From contig CAWHYG010000007.1 of the NCBI GenBank assembly GCA_963833505.1, positions 62,001-126,000 on the forward strand: a stretch of 64,000 nucleotides of DNA, read 5' to 3'. Positions within the stretch are counted from its first letter, which is position 1; every line of letters starts with the position of its first letter. This stretch comes from CAWHYG01 sp963833505. GTDB taxonomy: Bacteria > Eisenbacteria > RBG-16-71-46 > CAIMUX01. Below, one piece after another: positions 35,569 through 44,933 of this stretch. The translations under genes were made by a program, and so were the position numbers. The notes under the pieces are model-generated. The model was not told the origin of the DNA, made no database searches, and saw only the letters and a program-made list of their open reading frames with translations.

Positions 35569-37017
35569 ATGATTCCAGACTTGTCGCCAGCCGCGGCTGG
35601 TGAACGCAGACCGATTCTCCTCCCAGCGTTTCTGCTGCTCTCCACTGTGCTGGCGGGCGCCTCTCTGGCGTCTGCGGACAGTCTGCTTTTCGCAGCGCCG
35701 TTCCTGTCCCTGGATACGCGGCCGGATCCGCAGTCCGTGGCGACCGCCGACCTGAACGTGGACGGACGGTCGGACCTGGTGGTAGCGAGCGCGGGCGATA
35801 ACGGGGTCTCGGTGTTCCTCGGCAACGGGAACGGGACCTTCGGGGCGAGAACCGACTACGCGACGGGAGTCGATCCTCAATCCGTTGCCATCGCGGATCT
35901 GAACGGCGACGGAAAGGCCGACCTGGTGGTGGCGAACGCGGGCGATAACACGGTCTCAGTGATCCTCGGCCACGGGGACGGGACCTTCGGGGCGAGAACC
36001 GACTATGCCACGGGCCTCGATCCCTACGCGGTGGCGATCGGCGACCTGAATGGGGACGGGCGGTTGGACCTGGCCGTCACCGGCTATGCCTCCAACACGG
36101 TTTCTCTGTTCTTCGGCCATGGGGACGGGACCTTCGGGACGAGGACGGACTACCAGACGGGGTCCTATCCCTGGGGCGTCGCGGTCGGAGATCTGAACGG
36201 CGACGGACCGCTGGATCTGGTGGTCGCCGACAACGGCGATGACATGGTCTCGGTGCTTCTCGGCCACGGGGATGGGACCTTCGAGGCGAAGACCGATTTC
36301 GGTACCGGGAGCAAGCCGCAGTCCGTCGCGATCGGGGATCTGAACGGGGACGGAAAAGCGGACCTGGTCACGGCCAATCAGAACTCGAACACCGTCTCGG
36401 TCCTTCTCGGCCTTGGGGACGGGTCCTTCGGGACAAAGGCCGACTACGGGACCGGAAGCATCCCTTCATCAGCCTTGATCAGGGACCTGAACGGCGACGG
36501 CATACCCGACGTGGTCGTGACGAGCGAGGGCGACAACACCGTGTCGCTGTTGTTCGGTCGTGGGGATGGCTCCTGGGCAACGAGCAGGGATCTCGGAGCG
36601 GAGTATGCGCCACTTGCGATCGCGATCGGGGACCTGAACAACGACGGAAAGCCGGACCTGGCGGTGGCGAATGCGGTCTCCAGCTCCATCGCGGTGTTTC
36701 TCGGCAGCGGGGACGGAGCCTTCGGAACGGTGATCGAAGACGAGACAGGGCGCGATCCCTGGTGCGTCAGAACGGCGGACTTGAACGGCAACGGACAGTC
36801 CGACCTGGTCGTGGCGAACGAGGGCGACAACACCGTGTCGGTGTTTCTCGGGCAGGGGGACGGGACGTTCGCGAAAAGGATTGACTACGGGACCGGCGAG
36901 TCTCCCGTGTCCGTCGCGATCGGGGACCTGAACGGGGACGGATGGCCGGACCTGGCTGTGGCGAACTGGAGCTCGAAAGGCGGCGTCCCGGGTCTTGTTG
37001 AAAAGTGTCTGACGTAG
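35569..37017 (+). pseudogene. VCBS/dockerin surface protein, 5' half, interrupted by IS
   Basis: A 482-residue frame: signal peptide (LLPAFLLLSTVLAGASLASA), nine VCBS repeats of the DLNGDGKADLVVAN / VSVLLGHGDGTFGTKTD type, then 12 residues encoded by the IS end before TAG at 37015-37017. True gene sequence stops at 36978. Joined to 38557 after removing the element and one 8-bp duplication, the frame continues ANWSSK-TVSVLLGN with no shift, giving a 950-residue parent with 14 repeats. ATG 35569 overlaps the TGA of a short RBS-led frame (MGRGLRSGQRFT, from 35534). The truncated product may still be exported, but it lacks the dockerin and sorting tail. Confidence 0.9.
36971..36978. repeat. Left target-site duplication of the IS
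   Basis: GCTCGAAA immediately left of the element, repeated exactly at 38549-38556. Eight bases is a typical duplication for IS256-family insertion. Confidence 0.92.
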
Positions 37018-37244
37018 CCTCGGGAGCCTCTGAAGCGTACTTCCATCGGTCCTTTTCTTCCAGCGATTCCTCTTCGCCCTTTCTTCTCCTGCCCATACCC
37101 ATCGATCGGGTTCTGACCTGTACAAGCTGTTCGAGCGGGAGGCCGGCTTCACCAGAGCCCCCAGGAGGCGCGATCGCGATTGGGTCTGATCTGTACCATC
37201 CCCCCGATCACGCTCTTGGTGGACCTGATGAAGAGCGAGGGAAC

Positions 37245-38453
37245 TCACGCGCGCTTCCTCTCCTGCCGAGCCAGGTACTCGGCCAGCTTGTGATAGCCGT
37301 CGATCTTTCGCAGGCGGACGGTTCCGGAGGCCAGCAGCCCGTAGATCAGGATCAACGCCGCGCTCTCTTTGGGAAAGGACCCTTGGGTCTTGATCCGCCG
37401 CCGGAACTCCTCGTTTACCCGCTCGATCATGTTTGTGGTCCGCAGACTCTTCCACATTTCCGCCGGGAAGTTGTAAAAGGTCAGGAGTTCGGTTCCGGAT
37501 TCCTGCAGGCTGACCGCCACCTCCGGAACCAGCCTCTGCCACTTTCGCAGAAAAGCGTCGTAGGCTTTGTCCGCCGCTTCCCGATCGTCGGCGTGGGTGA
37601 TGGCAGCGTAGTCCCGCTGCAGCTCGTCGTGGCAGTGCTTGGGAGCCTTGCTCAGGAGGTTGTCCAGCTTGTGCCGGGTGCAACGCTGGATCTGCGTCGC
37701 CGGCCAGGCTTCCCGCACCGAGCGGATCAGGCCCGCATTGCCGTCCAGCATCACCAGGACCGGGGCGGTCAATCCACGCCGCTTCAGCCCTTCCACCACC
37801 CCTTCCCACGACTTCAGGCTCTCGCTCGGCGCCAGGCGCAACTCCAGCAGGTCCTTTTTCCCCGACTCCTTCACCCCGATCACGGCCTGCACCGGAACCT
37901 TGACCACCCGCCGAGCCAAACGCACCGGCACGCGGATTCCGTCCAGGATCACCAGGCGGTACTGCTCCGGACCCAGGTCTCGCTCCCGCCAGGCCTGGAA
38001 GAGCGCTTGCAGCCGTTGCACCACCCGGGAAATCGCGCTCCGGGAAAGGGCCGTCCCTTCCAACAGCGGAGCCAGGGCCAAACGCACCTTCCGCGTGTTC
38101 GCTCCCACCAGGTAGCTCGTGATCAGAGCCGCGTCCACCCGCCGGGTCCGGCGTTCGTAGCGCCGCACGATCCGGCTGGAGAACTCCTTGGTTCCCTCCG
38201 GTGTCTGCAACCGCCCACGAGGCATCGCGATCTCCGTCGGCCCCAGCGAGGTCACCAACGTGCGCGGCGGCCGGGTTCCATGACGATAGCCTCGTCGTTC
38301 CGGAACCCGTTCATGGCTGGCCGCCCCCAGGGCCGAGGCCAGCTCCTCCTCCAGGATCGCCTTGATCACGTCCCGGATCCGGCCCCGAATCAGCGTCTCC
38401 AGATCCAGGAAATTCCGTGGCGGAGAGAGCAACTCTGCGGTAGAATCTTTCAT
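37245..38453 (-). CDS. IS256-family (Mutator-type) transposase
   Basis: 402 residues, the normal size for the family. The DDE triad is visible: Asp171 in LVILDGIRV, Asp237 in VLVMLDGNAGL and Glu344 in NMIERVNEEF. The C-x2-H motif RCTRHKL lies between the second Asp and the Glu. The ATG at 38453 follows AGGAGGAA; a longer in-frame start at 38516 has no spaced ribosome site. Two small hairpins (38471-38487 and 38503-38521) precede the start and could limit translation from read-in transcripts. Catalyses DNA cleavage and strand transfer at the IS ends. Confidence 0.95.
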   Translation of the reverse strand: MKDSTAELLSPPRNFLDLETLIRGRIRDVIKAILEEELASALGAASHERVPERRGYRHGTRPPRTLVTSLGPTEIAMPRGRLQTPEGTKEFSSRIVRRYERRTRRVDAALITSYLVGANTRKVRLALAPLLEGTALSRSAISRVVQRLQALFQAWRERDLGPEQYRLVILDGIRVPVRLARRVVKVPVQAVIGVKESGKKDLLELRLAPSESLKSWEGVVEGLKRRGLTAPVLVMLDGNAGLIRSVREAWPATQIQRCTRHKLDNLLSKAPKHCHDELQRDYAAITHADDREAADKAYDAFLRKWQRLVPEVAVSLQESGTELLTFYNFPAEMWKSLRTTNMIERVNEEFRRRIKTQGSFPKESAALILIYGLLASGTVRLRKIDGYHKLAEYLARQERKRA

Positions 38454-38502
38454 GGCGTATTCCTCCTGATAAGTCCATTGTGGACTTTGGGTTATGTCAC
38501 CC

Positions 38503-38526
38503 GGAGAATACGCCATTCTCCTTTTT
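38503..38526 (+). terminator. Candidate terminator at right end of the IS
   Basis: A 7-bp stem (GGAGAAT / ATTCTCC) with a 5-nt loop and then TTTTT, read on the + strand. It lies 22 bp from the IS right end and would stop transcription entering the 3' half of the interrupted gene. A second hairpin, AAGTCCA-TTG-TGGACTT, lies at 38471-38487. Confidence 0.45.
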
Positions 38527-38548
38527 CAACAAGTTCCGGGACGGAACC

Positions 38549-38556
38549 GCTCGAAA
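38549..38556. repeat. Right target-site duplication of the IS
   Basis: GCTCGAAA, identical to 36971-36978; the host reading frame resumes at 38557. Confidence 0.92.
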
Positions 38557-39999
38557 ACAGTCTCGGTTCTGTTGGGCAATTCAAGGGAGGGGACATTCGG
38601 AACGAAGGCAGACTATGCGACCGGAGAGGAACCCCTGTCGGTGGCGATCGGGGATCTGAACGGAGACGGAAAGCCGGACCTGGTCGTAGCGAACGAACAC
38701 CCCGGCACCGTTTCGGTACTGCTGGGCCATGGGGACGGAACCTTCGGCACCAAGACCGAATTCAGCGCGGGGAGCGAAACCTCAGACATTGCGATCGCGG
38801 ACCTGAACGGGGACGGCGCGCCGGACGCGGTGGTAGCGAACAATGGATCCAACACTGTGTCCGTGCTTCTCGGCCACGGGGACGGGACCTTCAACCCGAA
38901 GACCGAGTGCGGAACGGGAAGCAATCCCTCATCCGTTGCGGTCGGGGACTTGAACGGGGACGGCAACCTGGACCTGGCCGTGGCGGACATCGGGTCCGGC
39001 GCCGTTTCGGTGCTCATGGGCCGTGGAGATGGAACCTTCGGGAGCAAGACCGACTACAGGACGGGAAGCTATCCCTGCTGCGTAGCGATGGGAGATTTGA
39101 ACGGGGATGGCAGGTTGGACCTGGCCGCGGCGAGCCGGGGTTGCAACACCATCACGGTCCTTCTCGGCCACGGAGACGGGACCTTTGGGACAAAGGCCGA
39201 CTACGGGACCGGCAACTTCCCCAATTCCGTCGCTCTGGGGGACCTGAACGGCGACGGCAAGCGGGATCTGGTGGCCGCCAACTTCTACTCCAACACCGTG
39301 TCCGTGCTGTTGAACATCGGCGCCGGCACGCTCGTGTACCCGGGCGATGCCAACAACGACGGCATGGTCGATGCGCGCGACATTCTGCCGATCGGCTTCT
39401 ACTTCGGACTGAGCGGCCCGGTCCGGCGGAACGCCTCATTGACCTGGAGCCCGCAGTCGCTGACGGGATTGTGGCCGCAGCCTTATGAGAGCGCCTGCTA
39501 CGCGGATTGCGACGGCGACGGCACGGTGGACGCTCACGATGTCCAGGCGATCATCCAGAACTGGGGGAGACGGAAGGGCCAACCGACTTCTCCGGCGATC
39601 GATCAACCCTCGATCTGTCTCGAGCTCTTGCGCGCTCTCGACGAGAACGCCGGCGCTCCGGGGATGGCCGCAGCGCGCGGGGCCGTGATCGAGATCCTGG
39701 AGCGCGCGCTCGGTCATCCGCTGCAGTTGCAGCTTCAGCCGAACCAGCCCAATCCGTTCCACGGAGCGACGAGCTGGACATTGACGGTTCCCGGTTCCGT
39801 TTCGGCCGGCCTTGCCGTCTTCGACCTCTGCGGGAGACTGGTCTGGAGCGCTTCCCTTCCGAACCTGACAGCGGGCATCACGGCGATCACCTGGAATGGC
39901 GCTGACCTGAAGGGGCGTCGCGTTCCTACCGGGCTGTATTTTTACAGGTTCACCTCCGGGAGCTATCACGCCTCCGGGAGGATGATGCGGGTCCAATAG
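38557..39999 (+). pseudogene. VCBS/dockerin surface protein, 3' half
   Basis: Continues the gene begun at 35569: five more VCBS repeats (total 14, two seven-bladed propellers), then a dockerin-like pair of calcium loops (GDANNDGMVDARDILPIG and DCDGDGTVDAHDVQAIIQNW), a linker, and a FlgD-like sorting tail (LAVFDLCGRLVWSA, TGLYFYRFTSG). An ATG at 38494 inside the element is in frame and could start a leaderless 501-residue product, but no signal peptide would be present, so export is unlikely. Dockerins bind cohesins in multi-enzyme assemblies; no cohesin is seen in the window. Confidence 0.88.
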
Positions 40000-40071
40000 C
40001 AGGGAGCGGCTTCCCAGCCCAACGCTGAGGTCGCGAAGATGCGCGGGGCGCCCGGCGGAGAGGATCGAGCG

Positions 40072-41943
40072 CTATTTCCCCTTCTGCGCCAGGATCCGGG
40101 CGAGATTGTTCCGAAGGAGCTGGTTTTCGGGATCCAGCCGGAGGGCCTGCTGCAAGGCCCTGACCGCGTCGTCCTTTCTTCCGAGTTGGAGGTAGGCGGC
40201 GGCCAGGTCGTTGTAGGTGGCAGGGGAGTAAGGCATGCTCCTGGCCGCGTTTTCGAAAGCGGTGGCGGCCTCGGCCGCGTGTCCGAGCTGCAGGTTGCAG
40301 TAGCCGATCCCGTACCAGGCCGCGACTTCGCGCGGAGAAAGCTGAAGCGCCTCCTGATACCGGGCCAGCGCCGCCTGGTACTCGCCCCGATCGTCCAGGC
40401 GCCGGCCGATCGTATAGATGTCGTGCGCTTCCGCCCTTTTCATGTCATATCGGGGAAGGATCCTCTCGAAGCCGAACGCCAGTGGAAGGACCACGAGCAG
40501 GAGCGAGGCCCGCCGGGACCGGACCATCTCGAGGAGGGCCGTGATCCCCAGCGCGGCCAGCCCGAGAAAGCCCGCGAGGAAGGGAATCCGATATCGGGCG
40601 GTGGCGAAGAAGACGATGGTCGAGATCCATCCCACGGCGATCAGCGTGATCCAGGGAATGACCTCCGGGATCGCCCGGTCCGCGATCCGGACTGGACCCC
40701 GCCGGTTTCCGCCGGGCGATGCCGAAGGAACGATTCCCCTTCGCGCCCGGAGCCACCATCCTGTTCCCAGGGCCGCCAGGGGTAGGATCCAGGCGAAGTC
40801 AAGGAAGGCGACGGCCAGGGGAGGCGTCGACCGGCGGAGCGCGCTGAAAACCTCGAGCTGGGGGATCTCAGTCGGAGACAGGTACAGCAACGCCTTGCGC
40901 CCGAAGAGCCAGAGCGCCCTGGAGGGATGCCGGTGCATGAAGTCAAGCGCCCGCCCCGCCCAGTAGTGGGAGCTTTGCTCCATGGTCAGCTTCATTCCCA
41001 TGGCCTTGGAAGCCGCCTTCACGCCGGTGAAATCCCGCTCGATGTCGAGCTCGGGGGGCTGCGAGTAGATCCCGCGGGAAAGCTCGTTGTTGCCGATGTA
41101 CAGGTTCAGTCCGCCGTTCAGGGTCAGAACGTGAGGCGCACCGGTGGTGCGCCATTGGTGAATGAACATCGGAGCGAGGGCGATCGCGACTCCGGCCGCG
41201 ATCAGAAGCGAGTCGCGAAGCCAGAGTTTCACCCGGAAACGCAGGCGAAGGGCCAGGTACCCCATCGCCGCGAGGGGAAGAAGCGCAAAGACCCCGCGTC
41301 CTGAGGTCAGACCGCCGCAGATCAATCCGAAGAGAGGAAGCCGATAGAGCCGCTTCTCGGGAGCCGGCCAGTACCAGAGGGCCGCTGCCGCGAGCAGAAG
41401 AAGTGTGCTTTCAACGAGGACCTGGCTCTCCATGGCCAGGATCGGGCCGCACAGCGTGTAGAGAATCGCGGTGCCCCAGGCCGCGCTCGCGCCCAGGTCG
41501 CGCCGCGCGGCCGCCGCCAGCAGGACGAGCGTCGCCAGGCCGAGAACGGATTGCCCGACCAGGATGGTCTGAACCGTCGGCGTGCCCCAGGTGAAGAACA
41601 GGGACAGCAGGGACGGGTAGAGCGGAGTCATGAAGTAGGGTTCGGCCGGCGCGGTCTGCCCATGCGCGAGGCGCAGAGCCATGTCCAGATAGAAGCGCCC
41701 GTCCAGGATCGGATCCGTGATCCGAAGATCCTTGAGCAGGAGGGTAACGCTCCAGATCCGCAGGCCCACGGCGGCCACGGCGATGGCGGCGGCTGCAGCC
41801 AGCCTCCGCGGACCCCAGCTCCGCAACGCCTGCCCTGGGTGGGATCGAACCGTCGCTGCTCCCTTGCTCGTGTCGACCGGCAAAGGTCTGCCCTCCTGAC
41901 GGCCCGGACGCGTGGGGCGACCGGCGTGTCGGCGCCCGTTCAC
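40072..41943 (-). CDS. GT-C (GT39-like) membrane glycosyltransferase with TPR tail
   Basis: 623 residues: a basic N-terminal tail, roughly ten membrane helices, then three TPR units from about residue 510 (YQAALARYQEALQLSPREV, AAEAATAFENAARSMPYSPA, KDDAVRALQQALRLDPENQL). The acidic first-loop segment is LDGRFYLDMALRL, and a later loop has GGLNLYIGNNELSRG, the same motif as the gene at 5022-7142, marking them as paralogues. It is predicted to use a polyprenyl-linked sugar in the periplasm. The GTG at 41943 has only a weak ribosome site, and a start further downstream is possible. It converges on the interrupted VCBS gene. Confidence 0.82.
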   Translation of the reverse strand: MNGRRHAGRPTRPGRQEGRPLPVDTSKGAATVRSHPGQALRSWGPRRLAAAAAIAVAAVGLRIWSVTLLLKDLRITDPILDGRFYLDMALRLAHGQTAPAEPYFMTPLYPSLLSLFFTWGTPTVQTILVGQSVLGLATLVLLAAAARRDLGASAAWGTAILYTLCGPILAMESQVLVESTLLLLAAAALWYWPAPEKRLYRLPLFGLICGGLTSGRGVFALLPLAAMGYLALRLRFRVKLWLRDSLLIAAGVAIALAPMFIHQWRTTGAPHVLTLNGGLNLYIGNNELSRGIYSQPPELDIERDFTGVKAASKAMGMKLTMEQSSHYWAGRALDFMHRHPSRALWLFGRKALLYLSPTEIPQLEVFSALRRSTPPLAVAFLDFAWILPLAALGTGWWLRARRGIVPSASPGGNRRGPVRIADRAIPEVIPWITLIAVGWISTIVFFATARYRIPFLAGFLGLAALGITALLEMVRSRRASLLLVVLPLAFGFERILPRYDMKRAEAHDIYTIGRRLDDRGEYQAALARYQEALQLSPREVAAWYGIGYCNLQLGHAAEAATAFENAARSMPYSPATYNDLAAAYLQLGRKDDAVRALQQALRLDPENQLLRNNLARILAQKGK

Positions 41944-42041
41944 CCGTCGCCTGTAACCATTAAGCCTTGCCAGGATCCCTCATCCCGGCAGCCGACCGCA
42001 AAGGGATTCGTTCCGCGGGGGCAGAGCCAATCGTGGGTCGA

Positions 42042-42233
42042 TCAGAACTGGAACGCCTGGTACTGAAGGACGTACTGATCGCGGTCGGGCGATCCGCTCT
42101 TGCTGAGCACGGTCCAGGCCAGCTTGAAGGTGGCCCGGTGGCCGTCCAGCCACCAGGCCAGCCCGGCCTGACGGCTCGTCTCGTCGTTCGCGCTGTCGTC
42201 CAGGCTTGCGGAGTTCGGAGCTTCCCGCCGAGG
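42042..42233 (-). pseudogene. C-terminal remnant of an outer-membrane porin
   Basis: A 63-residue frame bounded upstream by an in-frame TAG at 42234-42236. It reads RQAGLAWWLDGHRATFKLAW, SPDRDQYVLQYQAFQF and stop: the last two beta-strands and terminal Phe of a phosphate-selective-porin (OprO/P)-like barrel. The rest of the ~400-residue barrel is absent and there is no start or ribosome site. In the surrounding 547-bp spacer (41944-42490) only this remnant and the 31-bp repeat are recognisable. Confidence 0.6.
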
Positions 42234-42397
42234 CTATGGTGCAGGGCGACGACCGCGGCTCGCGGGTCTGCCGCCCTTGGACCAGCCCGAGATCGGGAGG
42301 GAAAGCGCGTCATGGGTGTTGTCATGGCGTGCCGGCGCGTACATCCTAGGGCAGGGGCGCGAACGGCGGGATCGGAGGTCCAGGCTGTGCGCGGCGA

Positions 42398-42485
42398 GGG
42401 GTTGCACCCCATCCGTCCGCGGCTTGTCCAGGGCTGCATCGGCGCGTCCACAGGTTGTCCAGGGTTGCATCCGTGCGTCCGCAGG
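42398..42485. repeat. 31-bp tandem repeat upstream of sulfatase-like gene
   Basis: Two good copies (42423-42454, 42455-42485) and one partial copy. The shared core is TTGTCCAGGG(C/T)TGCATC then GCGTCC(A/G)CAGG. The last copy ends six bases before the start codon at 42491, so the array occupies the leader. The period is not a multiple of three, consistent with being non-coding. Confidence 0.85.
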
Positions 42486-42490
42486 TGTCC

Positions 42491-44848
42491 ATGGAGTTTT
42501 CGACGAACCAGGCCCATTGCACATGGGACCCCGGACGGAGAATCCGGGCTGCTTTCCGTCTTGTTCTCGTGACCGCCCTGGTCGCGAGCTCGCCCCTGGC
42601 CTGCTTACAGCGGCAGCGCCCCAACGTCCTCCTCGTCACCATCGACACGCTCCGCGCCGACCATGTCGGTTGCTACGGCGACAGCGAGGCCCGGACGCCG
42701 AATCTCGACCGCCTGGCGCGGGAGGGAGTCGCGTTCGATCACGCTTCGACCGCGGTGCCGCTGACCCTGCCTTCGCACACCACTCTCCTGACCGGCTGTT
42801 ATCCGCTGCACCACGGCGTCCGCAACAACGGCACCTACGATCTTCCTTCGGACGTTCCCACCCTGGCCGAGCACTTTCATGACGCCGGCTACCGGACCGG
42901 GGCTTTCGTCAGCGCCTTTGTCCTGAACCGCCAGTTCGGCCTCAGCCGGGGATTCGACGTGTATGACGACAGCCTCCTCACCGAGCGGCGGGGGAGCGAG
43001 ACCGTGCGGCGGGCGATCGCCTGGCTTGACCGGCGCGACCGGCGCCCGTTCTTCGTGTGGGTGCACCTCTACGAACCGCACGCCCCCTGGACCCCGCCGA
43101 TGCCGTATGCCGCCCTGCCGCTTCCTTCCGGCTACGACCGGGAGATCGCCGCGGCGGACGGCGCCCTCGGGGCCTTGCTCGATCACCTGCGTTCGACCGG
43201 CCGCCTCGACCGCACGATCGTCGACGTGATGGCCGACCACGGCGAGGGTCTGAACGACCACGGGGAGATGGAACACGGGGTGTTCCTCTATCAGGAGACG
43301 ATCCGGATTCCGTGGCTCCTGCGCCTGCCTCACGGGCGCGACGCCGGCCGCCGCGTTCCGAGTCTGGTCGCCACGATCGACCTCGCGCCGACCCTGTGCG
43401 AGCTCGCCGGTCTGCCCCCGATGGCCGGCATTGACGGGTTCAGCCTGGTTCCGACCCTGAACGGAGGAGCGCTGCCGCCGCGGAGCGGCATCTATCTCGA
43501 GACCGTCTACCCGAAGGAGAACTTCGGCTGGGCTCCGTTGTCCGGGCTGGCCGGACTGCGATGGAAGTGGATCCGGGGCCCGGCTCCGGAGCTGTATCGC
43601 CTGACGGATGATTCCGCCGAACGGAACAACCTCCGTTCGAGCCAGCCGGACACCGCCACGCTTCTTTCCCAGCGACTCATACGGGTCGAGCAAGGGATCC
43701 AGCACGCCGAAACCGGACAGCCCAGGAACGTCTCCGCCGAGGTCGTCGAGAGGCTTCGCTCCCTCGGCTACCTTTCGGCCGGGACCCAGCTCTCCGAATC
43801 CTCCGACAGCCTGCCCGATCCCAAGCGGATGATCGGCACCTTGAACGACTTCGAGGACGCCAAACGCGCCTTTGACGACCGGCGCTACGCGGACGCGGTG
43901 CCCATCCTCCGGCGCGTCCTGTCGCAGAACGAGCGCAACCTCGTCGCCCTCCAGGACTATGGCTCCGCGCTCAACGACATCGCGGAGTTCAAGGACGCGG
44001 AACAGGCCTGCCGCCGGGCCGTGGAGATCTCCCCCAACAACACGCCCGCCATCACCGGATTGGCCGACGCGGTGTTCGGAGAGGAGCGCTGGGGCGAAGC
44101 GCTCGATCTCTACCGCCTGGCCGCGCCCTCCGCCTATCGGGCCCGGCAGGTCAACAGCCGGATCGCCATCTGTCTCGCCCAGACGGGACAGCCGGCGGCG
44201 GCGGACCAGGCCCTGGTTGATGCAGTCCAGCGATACCCCGCGGACCAGCGCTTCTACACCGGCGTGGGGGCCCAGATCCACGACTATCTGGCGCTGGCCG
44301 GGGACGCGGCGCCGCCGGACAGCGTGGCCCTGCGCCACGGCATGCTGGCGTGCAACCTGGGACTATACGCCGAAAGTGAACGATGGCTCTCGCGATCGCT
44401 CGCGACCCGCGCGCTGGATCGGCAACGTCTGGACTTCCTCGAGCAGTTATACACCCAGGTGCAGCGTTTTCCCCAGGCGCTCGCGACCCTGCGACAGGAG
44501 GCGAAGAACATCGGCTGGACCGGGGATCTGGAGTGGCGGCAGGCCGACTTGCTGACCCGCTCGGGAAAGCTGGCGGAGGCGCTCTCGGCCCTCGAGGCGC
44601 TCCCGGACTCGGAGCTGGCGCAGGAGGGGATTCGCGCCCAGGCCTCTTATGACCGGGCCGGCCTGCTCTGCCGTCTGGGCCGCCGGGATGAAGGGATCGA
44701 CGCCTTGGACCAGGCGATCCGCGCCGGGTATGCGGATCTGGGGCATCTGCTCAACGACGTCAATCTCGCCGGCGTTCGCGACGATCCGCGCTATCTGACG
44801 CTGGTCGATGGGCTCTCGAAGAAGGGGTGGTCGGGAACCCGGCCGTGA
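42491..44848 (+). CDS. Sulfatase-like (alkaline phosphatase superfamily) lipoprotein with TPR domain
   Basis: 785 residues. A lipoprotein-type signal (VTALVASSPLAC) is followed by a sulfatase-fold domain: metal-binding VTIDTLRADHVGCYG, the nucleophile region VPLTLPSHTTLLTG, and DHGEGLNDHGEMEHG. The position normally held by the Cys/Ser that becomes formylglycine (C-x-P-x-R) is T-L-P-S-H, so it is not a standard formylglycine sulfatase; a phosphodiesterase/phosphotransferase-like activity with Thr as nucleophile is possible. TPR repeats start near residue 470. The ATG at 42491 lies directly after the 31-bp repeats, with AGG as a weak ribosome site. Probably anchored in the cell envelope. Confidence 0.85.
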   Translation: MEFSTNQAHCTWDPGRRIRAAFRLVLVTALVASSPLACLQRQRPNVLLVTIDTLRADHVGCYGDSEARTPNLDRLAREGVAFDHASTAVPLTLPSHTTLLTGCYPLHHGVRNNGTYDLPSDVPTLAEHFHDAGYRTGAFVSAFVLNRQFGLSRGFDVYDDSLLTERRGSETVRRAIAWLDRRDRRPFFVWVHLYEPHAPWTPPMPYAALPLPSGYDREIAAADGALGALLDHLRSTGRLDRTIVDVMADHGEGLNDHGEMEHGVFLYQETIRIPWLLRLPHGRDAGRRVPSLVATIDLAPTLCELAGLPPMAGIDGFSLVPTLNGGALPPRSGIYLETVYPKENFGWAPLSGLAGLRWKWIRGPAPELYRLTDDSAERNNLRSSQPDTATLLSQRLIRVEQGIQHAETGQPRNVSAEVVERLRSLGYLSAGTQLSESSDSLPDPKRMIGTLNDFEDAKRAFDDRRYADAVPILRRVLSQNERNLVALQDYGSALNDIAEFKDAEQACRRAVEISPNNTPAITGLADAVFGEERWGEALDLYRLAAPSAYRARQVNSRIAICLAQTGQPAAADQALVDAVQRYPADQRFYTGVGAQIHDYLALAGDAAPPDSVALRHGMLACNLGLYAESERWLSRSLATRALDRQRLDFLEQLYTQVQRFPQALATLRQEAKNIGWTGDLEWRQADLLTRSGKLAEALSALEALPDSELAQEGIRAQASYDRAGLLCRLGRRDEGIDALDQAIRAGYADLGHLLNDVNLAGVRDDPRYLTLVDGLSKKGWSGTRP

Positions 44849-44933
44849 CCGGGTCCCGCGGCCCCGTTGACGGATCCTGCGACAGGTCGGCGTGGACTCG
44901 GATCGAGTCGATGGCCTCAGTGCGCCAGCGGAG

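Larger units (their letters stand above)
36979..38548. mobile_element. IS256-family insertion sequence, 1570 bp
   Basis: The boundaries are set by the flanking 8-bp duplication. The terminal inverted repeats match at 21 of the first 26 bases; both ends share CGTCCCGG and CTTGTTGAAAA at identical offsets. It carries one minus-strand transposase. The left ~265 bp (36979-37244) hold no gene. The element is inserted antisense to the host gene. The intact ends, duplication and open transposase frame indicate a recent, probably still mobile copy. Confidence 0.93.
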
